NCBI RefSeq assembly: GCF_002845745.1
Contig: NZ_PIUM01000024.1
Coordinates: 1 to 64,000 of the forward strand
Source of the DNA: Telmatospirillum siberiense
Lineage (GTDB): Bacteria > Pseudomonadota > Alphaproteobacteria > Rhodospirillales > Magnetospirillaceae
Direction: 5' to 3'
DNA: 64,000 bases
Below are positions 36,697 through 45,572 of this stretch, one piece after another (positions within the stretch are counted from its first letter, which is position 1; every line of letters begins with the position of its first letter). Under the pieces are notes generated by a model, which had not been told where the DNA came from, did no database searches, and was given only the letters and a program-made list of their open reading frames with translations. A program made the translations under genes and the position numbers.

Positions 36697-37992
36697 TTAA
36701 TTCGGCACACGAAGAGCGAGGCGGTCCGGCCAAGCCTGCGCCGGATCGAGCCGGACATAGGCCACGCCGGGCAGCCCCGTCTTCACATCCCGGCTGAACT
36801 TCTTCAGCAGCGCCGGATCGATCCTGGCCCTGACGCGAAACATCAGTTTCTGCCGCTCACTCGCCGTTTCAACGGCCTTGGGCGTGAACTGAGCGACGTC
36901 GGCCACGAACGACGCGCTGGCCGGAATCACCCATTGCGGCGCCGCATCGAGCACCAGGCGCACCTCGGTTCCCAGCGCGATCCTGCCCACGGCGGTTTCG
37001 GGCAGAAAGAAGGTCATATAGACATCCGACAGATCGACGAGATTGAGCACCTTCCCGCCAGCGGCAACCACTTCGGAAGGCTGCGCGACCCGGTACTGGA
37101 CCCGACCGTCGCGGGGTGACTTCAAGGCGCTATCCTCGATATCGGCTTGAATCCGAACGATGGCGGCGCGAGTGGCGTCGGCGCCGGATCGCGCGCCGAC
37201 CACTTGCGCGAGAGCCGTGACGATCGCGGCGTCGGCCGCCGCCACCTGTGCCGTCGCCGCGCCGACGGCGGCGATGCTTCCCTGCTGGCTGGCCAGATCG
37301 TCGTCAAATTCCTGCACGGCGGCGGCACCTTCGTTGGACAGGGTCTGCGATCGCGCGAGACGTTTGCCCGCCACGTTCAATTCGGCCTTGCGTTGCACCA
37401 CCACGGCTTGCGACGCCGCCCGCTCGCTTCGGCGTTGCGCCACCTGACTTTCCGCGATGGCGATGGCGCTGACGGACCGCGCGAGTTCCGCGACGGCTTC
37501 GTCATGCTGCGCATCAAGCACCTTGGTATCCATCCGAGCGACAATCTGGCCGCTTGTTACGAAATCACCTTCGTTAACGAGGATTTCGTTCAGCCGACCT
37601 GCCGTTTTCGCCGCGACATCGATCTCGACAGCCTCGATACGGCCATTTCCGCTGGCAAAACCGTCGCCAAGCTCCTTGGGCTTCAGGAACCACCAGAGCA
37701 GAATGCCGAGGAGAGCCGCCGCCACCAAAAGGATCGCGCCGCCGACAATCCATTTTTTCCTGGAAAGCTGCGCCGCTGCTTGTGCGGCGACCTTCGGGTC
37801 GGGCTTCGCCTCGGCCTTTGGATCGGGCTTCGCCACAACCTTCGTGTCGGACTTCGCCACAACCTTCGCGTCGGGCTTCGCCGCGGCCTTCGGATGCGGC
37901 TTCGCCACAACCTTCGTCTCGGACTTCGCCGCGGCCTTCGGGGCTGGCTTTGCCGCGACCTTCGGATCAACCCGGCTGTCACCATTCGTCAT
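36697..37992 (-). CDS. HlyD-family membrane fusion protein with a lysine/alanine/proline repeat head
   Basis: The periplasmic adaptor of the export system, 431 residues. After the start comes a cytoplasmic head of about 60 residues made of an imperfect 8-residue repeat (variants of VVAKPDPK), then one membrane helix, a coiled coil, lipoyl and beta-barrel domains. HlyD/YhiI relatives normally have only a short N-terminal tail, so the repeat is an addition. The start overlaps the outer-membrane factor stop (ATGA), and RbbA follows after 3 bp. Confidence 0.88.
   Translation of the reverse strand: MTNGDSRVDPKVAAKPAPKAAAKSETKVVAKPHPKAAAKPDAKVVAKSDTKVVAKPDPKAEAKPDPKVAAQAAAQLSRKKWIVGGAILLVAAALLGILLWWFLKPKELGDGFASGNGRIEAVEIDVAAKTAGRLNEILVNEGDFVTSGQIVARMDTKVLDAQHDEAVAELARSVSAIAIAESQVAQRRSERAASQAVVVQRKAELNVAGKRLARSQTLSNEGAAAVQEFDDDLASQQGSIAAVGAATAQVAAADAAIVTALAQVVGARSGADATRAAIVRIQADIEDSALKSPRDGRVQYRVAQPSEVVAAGGKVLNLVDLSDVYMTFFLPETAVGRIALGTEVRLVLDAAPQWVIPASASFVADVAQFTPKAVETASERQKLMFRVRARIDPALLKKFSRDVKTGLPGVAYVRLDPAQAWPDRLALRVPN
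37790..37985 (-). repeat. Short-period tandem repeat coding the HlyD head
   Basis: Roughly eight units of about 24 bp, each close to GGCTTCGCCACAACCTTCG or GGCTTCGCCGCGGCCTTCG on the plus strand, stay in frame throughout. Such arrays are prone to gain and lose units. Confidence 0.7.
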
Positions 37993-39431
37993 TGTGCCCG
38001 CTCATTCATTTCCTGGATTCCAGCCACGGTGTTCGCGGACGGATCGTCGCCGCCGCCGCCCAACGCGGCATACAGATCGACTTCGCTCGACAGGCGGGCG
38101 CGGCGCGATTCAACGAGAGCCTGCTCGGCGGCGAAAAGATCACGTTGGGCATCCAACACCTCGAGATAAGTCGACGCGCCATGGCGATAGCGCAGATCGG
38201 AAAGGCGCGCGCGTTCGCTCAAGGCGGCCAGCGTTTGCCGCTGCGCCGTCACCTGCTGACCAAGCCACCGCCGCGCCGCCAAGGCATCGGCGACGTCGCG
38301 AAAAGCCGTCTGCACCGTCCGTTCGTACTCGGCCACGGCGATGGCCCGCTGAGCTTTCGCTCCGTCCAGGTTGGCTCGCAGGCGACCGCCGTCGAACACC
38401 GGCATCGCCACGCTGGATGCGATGGTCCAGGCGCTGCTGCCGGCGACAAACAGGCCGTCGAGCGCGGCGCTGGCCGTTCCGTAATCGGCGGTCAGCGCGA
38501 TGCGCGGAAAGAACGCCGCGCGCATCGCGCCGATATTGGCCTCGGCCGCCCGCAAACGGTTTTCCGCCCCTCGGATGTCGGGCCGGTCCGCCAAGAGTTC
38601 CGATGGCAATCCCGGCGGTAAATCCCCCACCACCGAGTCCTCGATCGAGAACAACGCCGTCACCTCCGTCGCCACGGGGACGCCGACGAGAAGCGTCAAT
38701 GCATTCCCCGTCTTTTCGCGTTGCTGCTGGAGCGCGATCAGGGCGCTTTCGGCCTGTCCCAGCAGCGCATCGGCCTGGGTCATATCGAGGCGGGGCGCTG
38801 ATCCGACCTCATAACGCCTGCGGGCGATGCGCGCCGATTCGCGACGGCTGGTGATCGTCCGCCCAGCCAACCCGATCCGTTCATCCAATTCGCGGGCAAC
38901 CAGCCATGCGTTGGCAACGTCGGCGATCAGGCTCAAGGTAACGGCCCGGCGAGCCTCGTCCGTCGACAGCCAGCTTTCAAGAGCGGCGGCGTCCAGGTCG
39001 CGAACACGGCCCCACAGGTCGATTTCCCAACTCGCGGTCACCGAAGCGTTGTAATCACTGGCGATAAGGGTTTTCCCGGTATAGGAGAGGTCCGCCGGTG
39101 TCCGTGAGCGTGAAAAGTCCGCGCCGACGCCCACTTGCGGGAACAAGTCCGCCCGTTGGACGCGATACAAACTCCGCGCGGCTTCGACCCGCCAGATCGC
39201 GATCCGCTGATCTCGGTTGTTGTCGATCGCCGCACCGATCAAGGCGCCCAACTCGGGAGAAACGAAGAATTGCTGCCATTGAGCAGGCCTTGCCGCCTTC
39301 GCGACGCCACGGTCAGCCGGCGCCCACGCATTGGGGACCGGCATGGGTGGCCGCGAGTGCTCCGGAGCGAACGAACAGGCGGCAAGAAACATTGCTGCGA
39401 TCAGAACATTGGTTCTAGGCAAACCCATCAA
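37989..39431 (-). CDS. NodT/OprM-type outer-membrane efflux lipoprotein
   Basis: The TolC-like outer-membrane channel of the export operon, 480 residues: lipobox (FLAACS), then two repeated outer-membrane efflux halves with long helices. It is the first gene of the operon outer-membrane factor, HlyD, RbbA, YhhJ, DedA. A regulon element is about 100 bp upstream and overlaps the end of the preceding gene. Confidence 0.88.
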   Translation of the reverse strand: MMGLPRTNVLIAAMFLAACSFAPEHSRPPMPVPNAWAPADRGVAKAARPAQWQQFFVSPELGALIGAAIDNNRDQRIAIWRVEAARSLYRVQRADLFPQVGVGADFSRSRTPADLSYTGKTLIASDYNASVTASWEIDLWGRVRDLDAAALESWLSTDEARRAVTLSLIADVANAWLVARELDERIGLAGRTITSRRESARIARRRYEVGSAPRLDMTQADALLGQAESALIALQQQREKTGNALTLLVGVPVATEVTALFSIEDSVVGDLPPGLPSELLADRPDIRGAENRLRAAEANIGAMRAAFFPRIALTADYGTASAALDGLFVAGSSAWTIASSVAMPVFDGGRLRANLDGAKAQRAIAVAEYERTVQTAFRDVADALAARRWLGQQVTAQRQTLAALSERARLSDLRYRHGASTYLEVLDAQRDLFAAEQALVESRRARLSSEVDLYAALGGGGDDPSANTVAGIQEMNERAQ

Positions 39432-39529
39432 ACAAACTCACAGTTGACGGTCAATATCGGGATATCGGGAACTCTTTCGATGAACGGAGAGAGCTCGAGG
39501 CTATTGGATCCCGCCGGTCGAATTCATCA

Positions 39530-39574
39530 ATGTTAGGATTGTCCGTCTGGCGCGGTCAGGATCGGAAACTACTC
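39530..39574 (-). promoter_or_regulatory. Regulon promoter element for the RbbA export operon (copy 12)
   Basis: The minus strand from 39574 reads GAGTAGTTTCCGATCCTGAC, with TAACAT at 39535-39530. Its first bases form the last codon and TAG stop of the upstream His/Ala-rich gene. Confidence 0.7.
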
Positions 39575-40111
39575 ATGCCACCCCTGCGCATCGAGTTCGC
39601 GGCGATCAGCCGGATTCTGCGTTTGATGATCGACGTGATGCTTCGCCGCTTCGATACCGTGGAAGATGGAATGTTGCGCATGTCCATGAGCGAGATGCGC
39701 TTCGCAAGCGGCCATCATGTAGTTTTTCTCGTCGCAATGCTGTGCGGCTCGACGATGGTGCTTCGCCGCTTGCTCATGGTTGTCGGCCGCCACGGCGTGA
39801 TGTTCCGCGCAACCGAGGGTGGTTTGCGGAATTCCGGCAGAGTCGTAAGGCTTAGACAGGAAGCGAGGAACCTGCTCCATGTATTTTTGCAGCGAATCGA
39901 TGTCGTGATCGGCATAATATCCGTTGGCTGTTTTCGCGTGGTCGACGGCCTGCCAGGCTTGGCCGAGGGCGATCAGCGCCTGATGCGCCGCATGGGCGTG
40001 ATCGTGCCCGATTTGATAATGCTTCGAGGCCTCCCGGTGATATCGCGCCGCCGCCTCGTGATGACTGACAGCGGATCTATGATGTTCCGCGGCCCGATGT
40101 TCTTCGGCCAT
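39569..40111 (-). CDS. Histidine/alanine-rich helical protein, unknown
   Basis: A 180-residue cytoplasmic protein without signal or membrane segment; His and Ala dominate, in repeating patterns (AEEHRAAEHHRSAVSHHEAA; AADNHEQAAKHHRRAAQH). It probably forms a long helical bundle and could bind metal through its many histidines. The start at 40111 is chosen because the regulon -10 lies at 40151-40156, which would exclude a start at 40150. It shares composition and repeat style with the 65-residue protein at 59540. No family is recognised with confidence. Confidence 0.7.
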   Translation of the reverse strand: MAEEHRAAEHHRSAVSHHEAAARYHREASKHYQIGHDHAHAAHQALIALGQAWQAVDHAKTANGYYADHDIDSLQKYMEQVPRFLSKPYDSAGIPQTTLGCAEHHAVAADNHEQAAKHHRRAAQHCDEKNYMMAACEAHLAHGHAQHSIFHGIEAAKHHVDHQTQNPADRRELDAQGWHE

Positions 40112-40150
40112 GATGTCACCGATTGTTTGTTTCCATATATTGTTGAACAC

Positions 40151-40195
40151 AGCTTAGATCGCTGAACGATCCCAGAAGAGGACCGGAAAATACCT
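40151..40195 (-). promoter_or_regulatory. Regulon promoter element for the His/Ala-rich gene (copy 13)
   Basis: The minus strand from 40195 reads AGGTATTTTCCGGTCCTCTT, with TAAGCT at 40156-40151. A perfect palindrome (40194-40231) starts at its edge. Confidence 0.68.
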
Positions 40196-40231
40196 AGTGC
40201 ATTGAATCATTCGAGTGATTCAATGCACTAG
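40194..40231. repeat. Perfect 16-bp inverted repeat abutting a regulon element
   Basis: Arms CTAGTGCATTGAATCA (40194-40209) and their complement (40216-40231) flank a 6-nt loop. The rest of 40232-40418 holds no gene that I can support. Confidence 0.65.
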
Positions 40232-40418
40232 AGTCTGCAAGAGCGAAAAAGCTCCGCTTTTTCATCGCTCGAATGCCGTTCGGGCTGTCGTGCATTGACG
40301 AAATCGCCGTATTTTTTGTTTGTGTCAATACACTCGCATTTCCCGCTCAATGAGTGCTTCGTTTTCTCCATCGTTGGCGCGAAGCCCAGAGTTTTGGAGA
40401 AATCCGCCCGGCGATTGA

Positions 40419-40450
40419 GGGCTCGGTGATCGGTTTCGATCACCGAGCCC
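40419..40450. repeat. Palindrome downstream of the BON gene
   Basis: The 14-bp perfect arms with core GCTCGGTGATCG (40419-40432, 40437-40450) and a 4-nt loop lie just past the BON stop. Nearly the same palindrome recurs at 41255-41280, on the other side of the gene. Confidence 0.65.
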
Positions 40451-40473
40451 TGGTATAAGAGACATCCATCTCG

Positions 40474-41121
40474 TCAACTGACTTGGATATTGTTTTCGAC
40501 ATAGGTTGTGCCGGGCGTGGCCCATGCGGTGGATCCGGCGATCGATCGTTCCGTCCATTCGTGAACGGTCCCGCTCAGTTCCACGCTACCATCCTGGACG
40601 ACCACCGAGATTGACTTCGGATTGAACCATGACCGATGCAACGCAACCAAAATCTTGTCCCTGATGTTTGTCGCGTTCGGCTTCACCTTGAGACTTATCT
40701 CGTTGGTGACGCCGATCACGCCGAAAAGTCCGCCCACATCCCGGGCCGCGGCCTCCCGCTGGAAATGCCATTCGACTTCGCCGCTCAGGTTAACCCAGCC
40801 ATTCTCAACCTTGATCTTGACGGCATCGACGGGAATGGATGAATCCCAAGACAGGTGATGGACGGCCGCTGTCGCGATCTCCTCGTCGCCCCGCTTGATT
40901 TCGTTGGGCAGGCGAACTTCTATTTCCTCGGCGACGGCCTTGACATCCTTCACCCGGGCTGCCGCTTTCTCCGCGGCGCTCTTCTCGGCATAGCTTGCGA
41001 CGTGACCCGACAGCGTCACCACGCCGGCATTGGCGGTGACGCCGATATGAGCGGCGTTTACGCTGGGCTCCCATTTCAGTTCGTCGAGCACGGATTGTTT
41101 CAGCACAGCGTCGTAGGACAT
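40474..41121 (-). CDS. Triple BON-domain protein
   Basis: A 215-residue protein made of three BON domains (about 5-70, 78-140, 145-213), each with a VTLSG/VNLSG/VELSG glycine motif. BON proteins such as OsmY bind membranes or phospholipid and respond to osmotic stress. No signal peptide is seen, so unlike OsmY it may be cytoplasmic. GGAGAA precedes the start at 41121, and a regulon element lies about 80 bp upstream. Confidence 0.85.
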   Translation of the reverse strand: MSYDAVLKQSVLDELKWEPSVNAAHIGVTANAGVVTLSGHVASYAEKSAAEKAAARVKDVKAVAEEIEVRLPNEIKRGDEEIATAAVHHLSWDSSIPVDAVKIKVENGWVNLSGEVEWHFQREAAARDVGGLFGVIGVTNEISLKVKPNATNIRDKILVALHRSWFNPKSISVVVQDGSVELSGTVHEWTERSIAGSTAWATPGTTYVENNIQVS

Positions 41122-41201
41122 TTCGGATTCTCCATCCGGGTGAATTTGAGCCTTCCCGCGCTTCAAGCACCCGCACGCGGGTCTCAAGCCGGTGACGGCC
41201 G

Positions 41202-41245
41202 ACTATCCTCCACGAGGAGCACGAACACAGGATCGGAATCTACTT
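41202..41245 (-). promoter_or_regulatory. Regulon promoter element for the BON gene (copy 14)
   Basis: The minus strand from 41245 reads AAGTAGATTCCGATCCTGTG, with a -10-like GATAGT at 41207-41202. Confidence 0.68.
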
Positions 41246-41254
41246 ATTCCAACT

Positions 41255-41332
41255 CTCGGTGATCGGAACCGATCACCGAGCCCTCAATGGGCCAGACCAA
41301 GTCTCGATGAGTCATCCTCATCGAGACTTGGT
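41255..41332. repeat. Two consecutive palindromes upstream of the BON promoter
   Basis: The first has arms 41255-41266 and 41269-41280 (CTCGGTGATCGG). The second has 16-bp arms ACCAAGTCTCGATGAG (41296-41311) and complement (41317-41332). A close relative of the second, in the other orientation, lies at 55451-55491. Confidence 0.65.
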
Positions 41333-41782
41333 ATTAGAGTCTGATCTGGGCAAAGCATTGCTCCGGATCAGCGGGACTCTTCTCGTCGAGTTGGTTGGTT
41401 ATCCCGATGAATCTGGCAGGCGAAACCGGCCTCTTATCCGTTAATTCCGGCGTTGCCTCAACTGAATGTCGCGGGCTTTTTCATAAGCGATGGATGGAAG
41501 CCTGGCGATTGCGCCGGTGATTGCCGTCGATAGGTATTATCCGAATCTTCCGTCCCGACTTGGGCGGCGATTACTCTCAAAACTTCTTTGGCGGGGCGTT
41601 CGGCACCCAAAACCAGGCGCATGAGCGCAGCCATGGCCACATGACGAGCCCGCCAGACCCGCATGCGTCCCTCGAAGGCCGCTCCTTCGCGGTTGCCGGC
41701 GTTTCAGAATCGTCGGGATCAGCGCGCCGATGCTATCGGCGCCGTCGATTCCCGCCGAACAACAAATAAAGGGATCCCCGCC
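41333..41782. other. Intergenic region without a supported gene
   Basis: A minus-strand frame at 41458-41664 is open for 68 codons but has no clear ribosome site or recognisable product. The region probably includes the promoter and leader of the gluconate dehydrogenase operon. No regulon element is seen. Confidence 0.5.
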
Positions 41783-42496
41783 ATGAAACCGACCGGAATC
41801 TCGCCGTCCCGCCGGGCCTTCCTGCGAACCGCCCTGGCCACCACCCCGGCGACGCTCGTCCTGGCACAACAGTTCTTCCACCCCTCGCTGGGTCTGGCCG
41901 CCGCAGAGACGGCCCCGAAAGCCTATCAGCCAGCCTATTTCACCGCATCGGAATGGGCGCTGCTGATGTCTTTGGTCGATCGCCTGATCCCGGCGGATGA
42001 AGAGGGGCCGGGCGCTTTGGAAGCGGGCGTTCCCGAATTCATCGATCGGCAGATGGGCGAACCCTACGGCTATGGGGCGCTTTGGTATATGCAGGGACCA
42101 TTCCGGGACGCGCCGGCAGAATTGGGATACCAACTACCGTTCACGCCGCGCACGCTCTATCGTGCGGCATTGCCGGCTTTCGACAAGGCCGTCCAGGCCA
42201 GGTTCGGCAAAGGCCTGGTGGAACTCGACGAGCCGACCAGGGATGACGCCATCAGCCAGTTGCAACATGGGACGCTGACCATTGGCATTCTGCCGCCGTT
42301 GGTCTTCTTCGATCAGCTTCTCCAAAATACTCGCGAGGGCTATTTCTGCGATCCTGTTCATGGCGGCAATAAGGATATGGCCGCATGGCGGATGATCAAT
42401 TTCCCGGGTGCGCGCGCCGATTATATCGACTGGGTTGAACAATACGGCCGGGAATATCCGTTCCGTCCGGTCTCGGTTGCCGTGACGGGGGGATGA
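41783..42496 (+). CDS. Gluconate 2-dehydrogenase small subunit (subunit 3)
   Basis: The exported small subunit of a membrane-bound flavoprotein-cytochrome dehydrogenase. It has 237 residues with a Tat-type signal (SRRAFLRTALA) that carries the folded flavoprotein partner out. The body has the gluconate_2-dh3 family pattern (LMSLVDRLIPADEEGPGALE). The start at 41783 follows AAAGGGAT. The next gene starts 4 bp after the stop. The substrate could be gluconate or a related sugar acid. Confidence 0.88.
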   Translation: MKPTGISPSRRAFLRTALATTPATLVLAQQFFHPSLGLAAAETAPKAYQPAYFTASEWALLMSLVDRLIPADEEGPGALEAGVPEFIDRQMGEPYGYGALWYMQGPFRDAPAELGYQLPFTPRTLYRAALPAFDKAVQARFGKGLVELDEPTRDDAISQLQHGTLTIGILPPLVFFDQLLQNTREGYFCDPVHGGNKDMAAWRMINFPGARADYIDWVEQYGREYPFRPVSVAVTGG

Positions 42497-42500
42497 AATC

Positions 42501-44279
42501 ATGGCCAATCGCATCATGCCTCGAACGGACGCGGTGATCGTCGGATTCGGCTGGACCGGGGCGATCATGGCAAAGGAATTGACCGAAGCTGGCCTCAACG
42601 TGGTTGCCCTGGAGCGCGGCGCCTTCCGCGACACCTATCCGGACGGCGCCTATCCGAAAACTCTCGATGAGTTGACCCACCTCCAGCGCTTCAAATTATT
42701 TCAGAATTTAGCGGTCAGTTCCTTCACCTTCCGGCATGGCGTCGCCGATCAGGCGGTGCCCTATCGGCAGATCGGGGCCTTCAAGCCCGGTGATGGCGTG
42801 GGGGGCGCCGGCCTGCATTGGTCGGGTCAGCATTGGCGGGTTCGTCCCGAGGAACTGGCGCTGCGCACCCGTTACATCGAACGCTATGGCAAGGCCTTCA
42901 TTCCCGATGGCATGACGATCCAGGATCATGGTGTCACTTACGAGGAACTGGAGCCGCATTTTGATTTTGCCGAAAAGGTCTTTGGCACCTCCGGCCAGGC
43001 CTATCGGGTAAAAGGGCAAGTCGTCGGCGACGGCAACCCGTTCGAGGCGGATCGCTCCGACCATTATCCGCTCCCCCCCCAGAAGACCCCCTATTCGGCG
43101 GCTTTATTCATGAAAGCCGCCAAGGAGGTTGGCTTCCACCCCTTCCTTCAACCATCGGCCAATGCGTCCGAAGCCTATACAAATCCTTATGGATGTCAGA
43201 TGGGGCCATGCACTTTCTGCGGCTTCTGTTCAGGCTACGCCTGCTACAATTATTCAAAGGCCTCGCCGAATGTGAACATTCTGCCGGCCTTGCGCCAGTT
43301 GTCGAATTTTGAATTGCGGACCAACTGCAACGTCCTCCGCGTCACTCTCGACGCCGCCAAACGGCGGGCAACCGGCGTCACCTATGTCACGCCGAAGGGC
43401 GAGGTCGTCGAACAACCCGCCGATCTCGTCATCGTCAGCACCTTCGCCTACAACAATGCGCGGCTCTTCATGCTGTCCGGGATCGGCCAGCAATATGACC
43501 CCCGGACCGGCGAAGGCACGGTCGGCAAGAATTTCACCTACCAGACCATGGCGACGATCCGAACCTTCTTCGATGTCGGCAAGAATACCAACCCGTTCAT
43601 CGGTTCCGGCGGCAATGCCGTCGCTCTCGACGATTTCAACGGCGACCATTACGACCATGGATCGCTCGGCTTCGTCGGCGGCGCGCCCGTCTGGTGCAAC
43701 CAGGCGGGCACGAAGCCGATTTCCGGCATACCCGTCCCGGATGGCGTGCCGGCATGGGGCAAAAGCTGGAAGAAGGCGGTAAAGGACTCCTATGTCAACA
43801 CGGTGTCCTTCGACGTGCATGGCACCAATATGGCCTATCGGGACTGTTATCTCGATCTCGATCCCGACTACAAGGATCAGTATGGCCAGGCTCTGCTGCG
43901 TTTCACCTTCGACTGGAAGGCAAACGACATCAAGATGAGCCGTTACATCACCAGCAGGGCGCTCGACCTCGCAAAAGCGATGGGACCGAAGTCGATTCAG
44001 GTGGTGCAGAAGAACTTTGGCGACCATTTCGATACCAGGCCCTACCAAACCACGCATCTCGCCGGCGGCACGATCATGGGGCTCGACCGCAAGACAAGTG
44101 TGCTGAACCGTTATTTGCAAAGTTGGGATGTCCACAACGTCTTTGCGCTGGGGTCCGGCGCCTTTCCGCAGGGGCTGGGCTACAACCCGACCGGCATGGT
44201 CGCCGCCCTGGCCTATTGGGCGGCGAAGGCGATCAGGAACGACTACCTCAAAGACCCCCGCCCGCTGATCGATGCGTGA
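42501..44279 (+). CDS. GMC-family FAD dehydrogenase, gluconate 2-dehydrogenase large subunit type
   Basis: The 592-residue catalytic flavoprotein. FAD-binding GFGWTGAIMAKELTEAG is at the N-terminus, a Cys-rich segment lies near residues 232-255 (CTFCGFCSGYAC, which in relatives can hold an Fe-S cluster), and the C-terminal GMC motif is GLGYNPTGMVAALAYWA. It oxidises a sugar or sugar acid in the periplasm and passes electrons to the cytochrome encoded next, whose frame overlaps this 3' end. It lacks its own signal and relies on the small subunit. Confidence 0.9.
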   Translation: MANRIMPRTDAVIVGFGWTGAIMAKELTEAGLNVVALERGAFRDTYPDGAYPKTLDELTHLQRFKLFQNLAVSSFTFRHGVADQAVPYRQIGAFKPGDGVGGAGLHWSGQHWRVRPEELALRTRYIERYGKAFIPDGMTIQDHGVTYEELEPHFDFAEKVFGTSGQAYRVKGQVVGDGNPFEADRSDHYPLPPQKTPYSAALFMKAAKEVGFHPFLQPSANASEAYTNPYGCQMGPCTFCGFCSGYACYNYSKASPNVNILPALRQLSNFELRTNCNVLRVTLDAAKRRATGVTYVTPKGEVVEQPADLVIVSTFAYNNARLFMLSGIGQQYDPRTGEGTVGKNFTYQTMATIRTFFDVGKNTNPFIGSGGNAVALDDFNGDHYDHGSLGFVGGAPVWCNQAGTKPISGIPVPDGVPAWGKSWKKAVKDSYVNTVSFDVHGTNMAYRDCYLDLDPDYKDQYGQALLRFTFDWKANDIKMSRYITSRALDLAKAMGPKSIQVVQKNFGDHFDTRPYQTTHLAGGTIMGLDRKTSVLNRYLQSWDVHNVFALGSGAFPQGLGYNPTGMVAALAYWAAKAIRNDYLKDPRPLIDA

Positions 44280-44289
44280 AGGAAAGCCA

Positions 44290-45564
44290 ATGACCGTCAC
44301 CAGACCATGGGCCGCACTTCTTTTGTTTCTGGCGATCCCGGCGACCGCCCTGGCCGACGGCGACAGCGATCGCGCCCTGGTGGCGAAAGGCGAATATGTC
44401 GCCAGAACCGGAGATTGCCTCACCTGCCATACGGCGAAAGACGGCAAGCCTTACGCCGGGGGGCTGCCGATGCAAACGCCGATCGGCATCATCTATTCGA
44501 AGAACATCACGCCCGACAAGGAAACCGGGATTGGCGACTGGACTTACGACACCTTCGCCCGATTGATGCGCACAGGCATTGACGATGAAGGGCATAGCTC
44601 CTATCCGGCCATGCCTTATCCATCGTTTTCACGCATCGGCGATGACGATCTGGCGGCGCTTTACGCCTATTTCCAGCATGGTGTCGATCCTGTCCGGCAG
44701 GCCAACAGAAAGTCGGAAATTCCGTGGCCCTTATCGGTTCGCTGGCCGCTTGGCGTGTGGCGGTGGGCCTTTGCCCCGGCGGTCCAGCCGTTCCAGCCGC
44801 CCCCCCAAGCCGATGCGCGGATCGCCCGCGGGGCCTATCTTGTGGAAGGACCGGGCCATTGCGGCGCCTGCCACACGCCGCGTGGCTTGGCCCTGCAGGA
44901 AGAGGCCCTGAGCGATGCCGAAGGAAGCGACTATCTGTCGGGCGGCTCCGCGATCGATGGCTGGGTGCCGGTTTCGCTCCGCGACGAATATGGCGGCGGC
45001 CTGGCCGGTTGGAGCGCAAGCGATATCGTGGCCCTGCTGAAGACCGGCCGCAATACGCACGGCGCGACATTGGGCGGCATGAACGATGTCGTCGTCCATT
45101 CGACGCAATACTTCACCGACGAAGATCTTGTCAGCGTCGCCGCTTACCTGAAATCCCTGGCGCCGAACAAGGATTCCCCCCCCTTCCGATATGACGATAC
45201 GGCGGCGAAGGCGCTTTTCAACGGTACTCCGCCGACAAAGGGCGCTCAAATCTATGTCGATCGCTGTGGCGGCTGTCACCGGACGGATGGGAAGGGCGCC
45301 GGAAGCGTGTTTCCCTCGCTCGCCGGCAATCCCATTCTCCAGACCGCCGATGCGACCTCGGCCATCAATATCGTGCTCGCCGGCGGTGCCGTGCCCGCCA
45401 CGGCAACGTCGCCGTCGGTCTTCACCATGGCGCCCTATGCCGACGTCCTGACCGACCAGGAAATCGCCGATGTCGTGAGTTTCATTCAAACCAGCTGGGG
45501 CAATACGGGAACGGCGACCACTCGTGAGAAAGTCACCTCTCTGCGCAACACAAAAGCTCGGTGA
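44290..45564 (+). CDS. Triheme cytochrome c subunit of the dehydrogenase
   Basis: A 424-residue periplasmic or membrane-attached cytochrome with three haem c motifs: CLTCH near residue 42, CGACH near 192 and CGGCH near 328. The signal peptide ends near TALADG. It takes electrons from the flavoprotein and gives them to ubiquinone in known gluconate, alcohol and fructose dehydrogenases. The start at 44290 has GAAGGA upstream and lies 10 bp after the flavoprotein stop. Confidence 0.9.
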   Translation: MTVTRPWAALLLFLAIPATALADGDSDRALVAKGEYVARTGDCLTCHTAKDGKPYAGGLPMQTPIGIIYSKNITPDKETGIGDWTYDTFARLMRTGIDDEGHSSYPAMPYPSFSRIGDDDLAALYAYFQHGVDPVRQANRKSEIPWPLSVRWPLGVWRWAFAPAVQPFQPPPQADARIARGAYLVEGPGHCGACHTPRGLALQEEALSDAEGSDYLSGGSAIDGWVPVSLRDEYGGGLAGWSASDIVALLKTGRNTHGATLGGMNDVVVHSTQYFTDEDLVSVAAYLKSLAPNKDSPPFRYDDTAAKALFNGTPPTKGAQIYVDRCGGCHRTDGKGAGSVFPSLAGNPILQTADATSAINIVLAGGAVPATATSPSVFTMAPYADVLTDQEIADVVSFIQTSWGNTGTATTREKVTSLRNTKAR

Positions 45565-45572
45565 GCAGGATT

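Noticed and set aside
34651-37119. 822-codon open frame on the plus strand
   Set aside because: It lies antisense to rbbA and the HlyD gene, has biased low-complexity composition (His/Arg/Gly-rich) and no recognisable domain; it is a by-product of high GC.
37790-37985. CRISPR-like array
   Set aside because: The repeats are contiguous without unique spacers and stay in frame in the HlyD gene; it is a coding tandem repeat.
41458-41664. 68-codon minus-strand frame upstream of the gluconate dehydrogenase operon
   Set aside because: No ribosome site, no recognisable product; left as intergenic.
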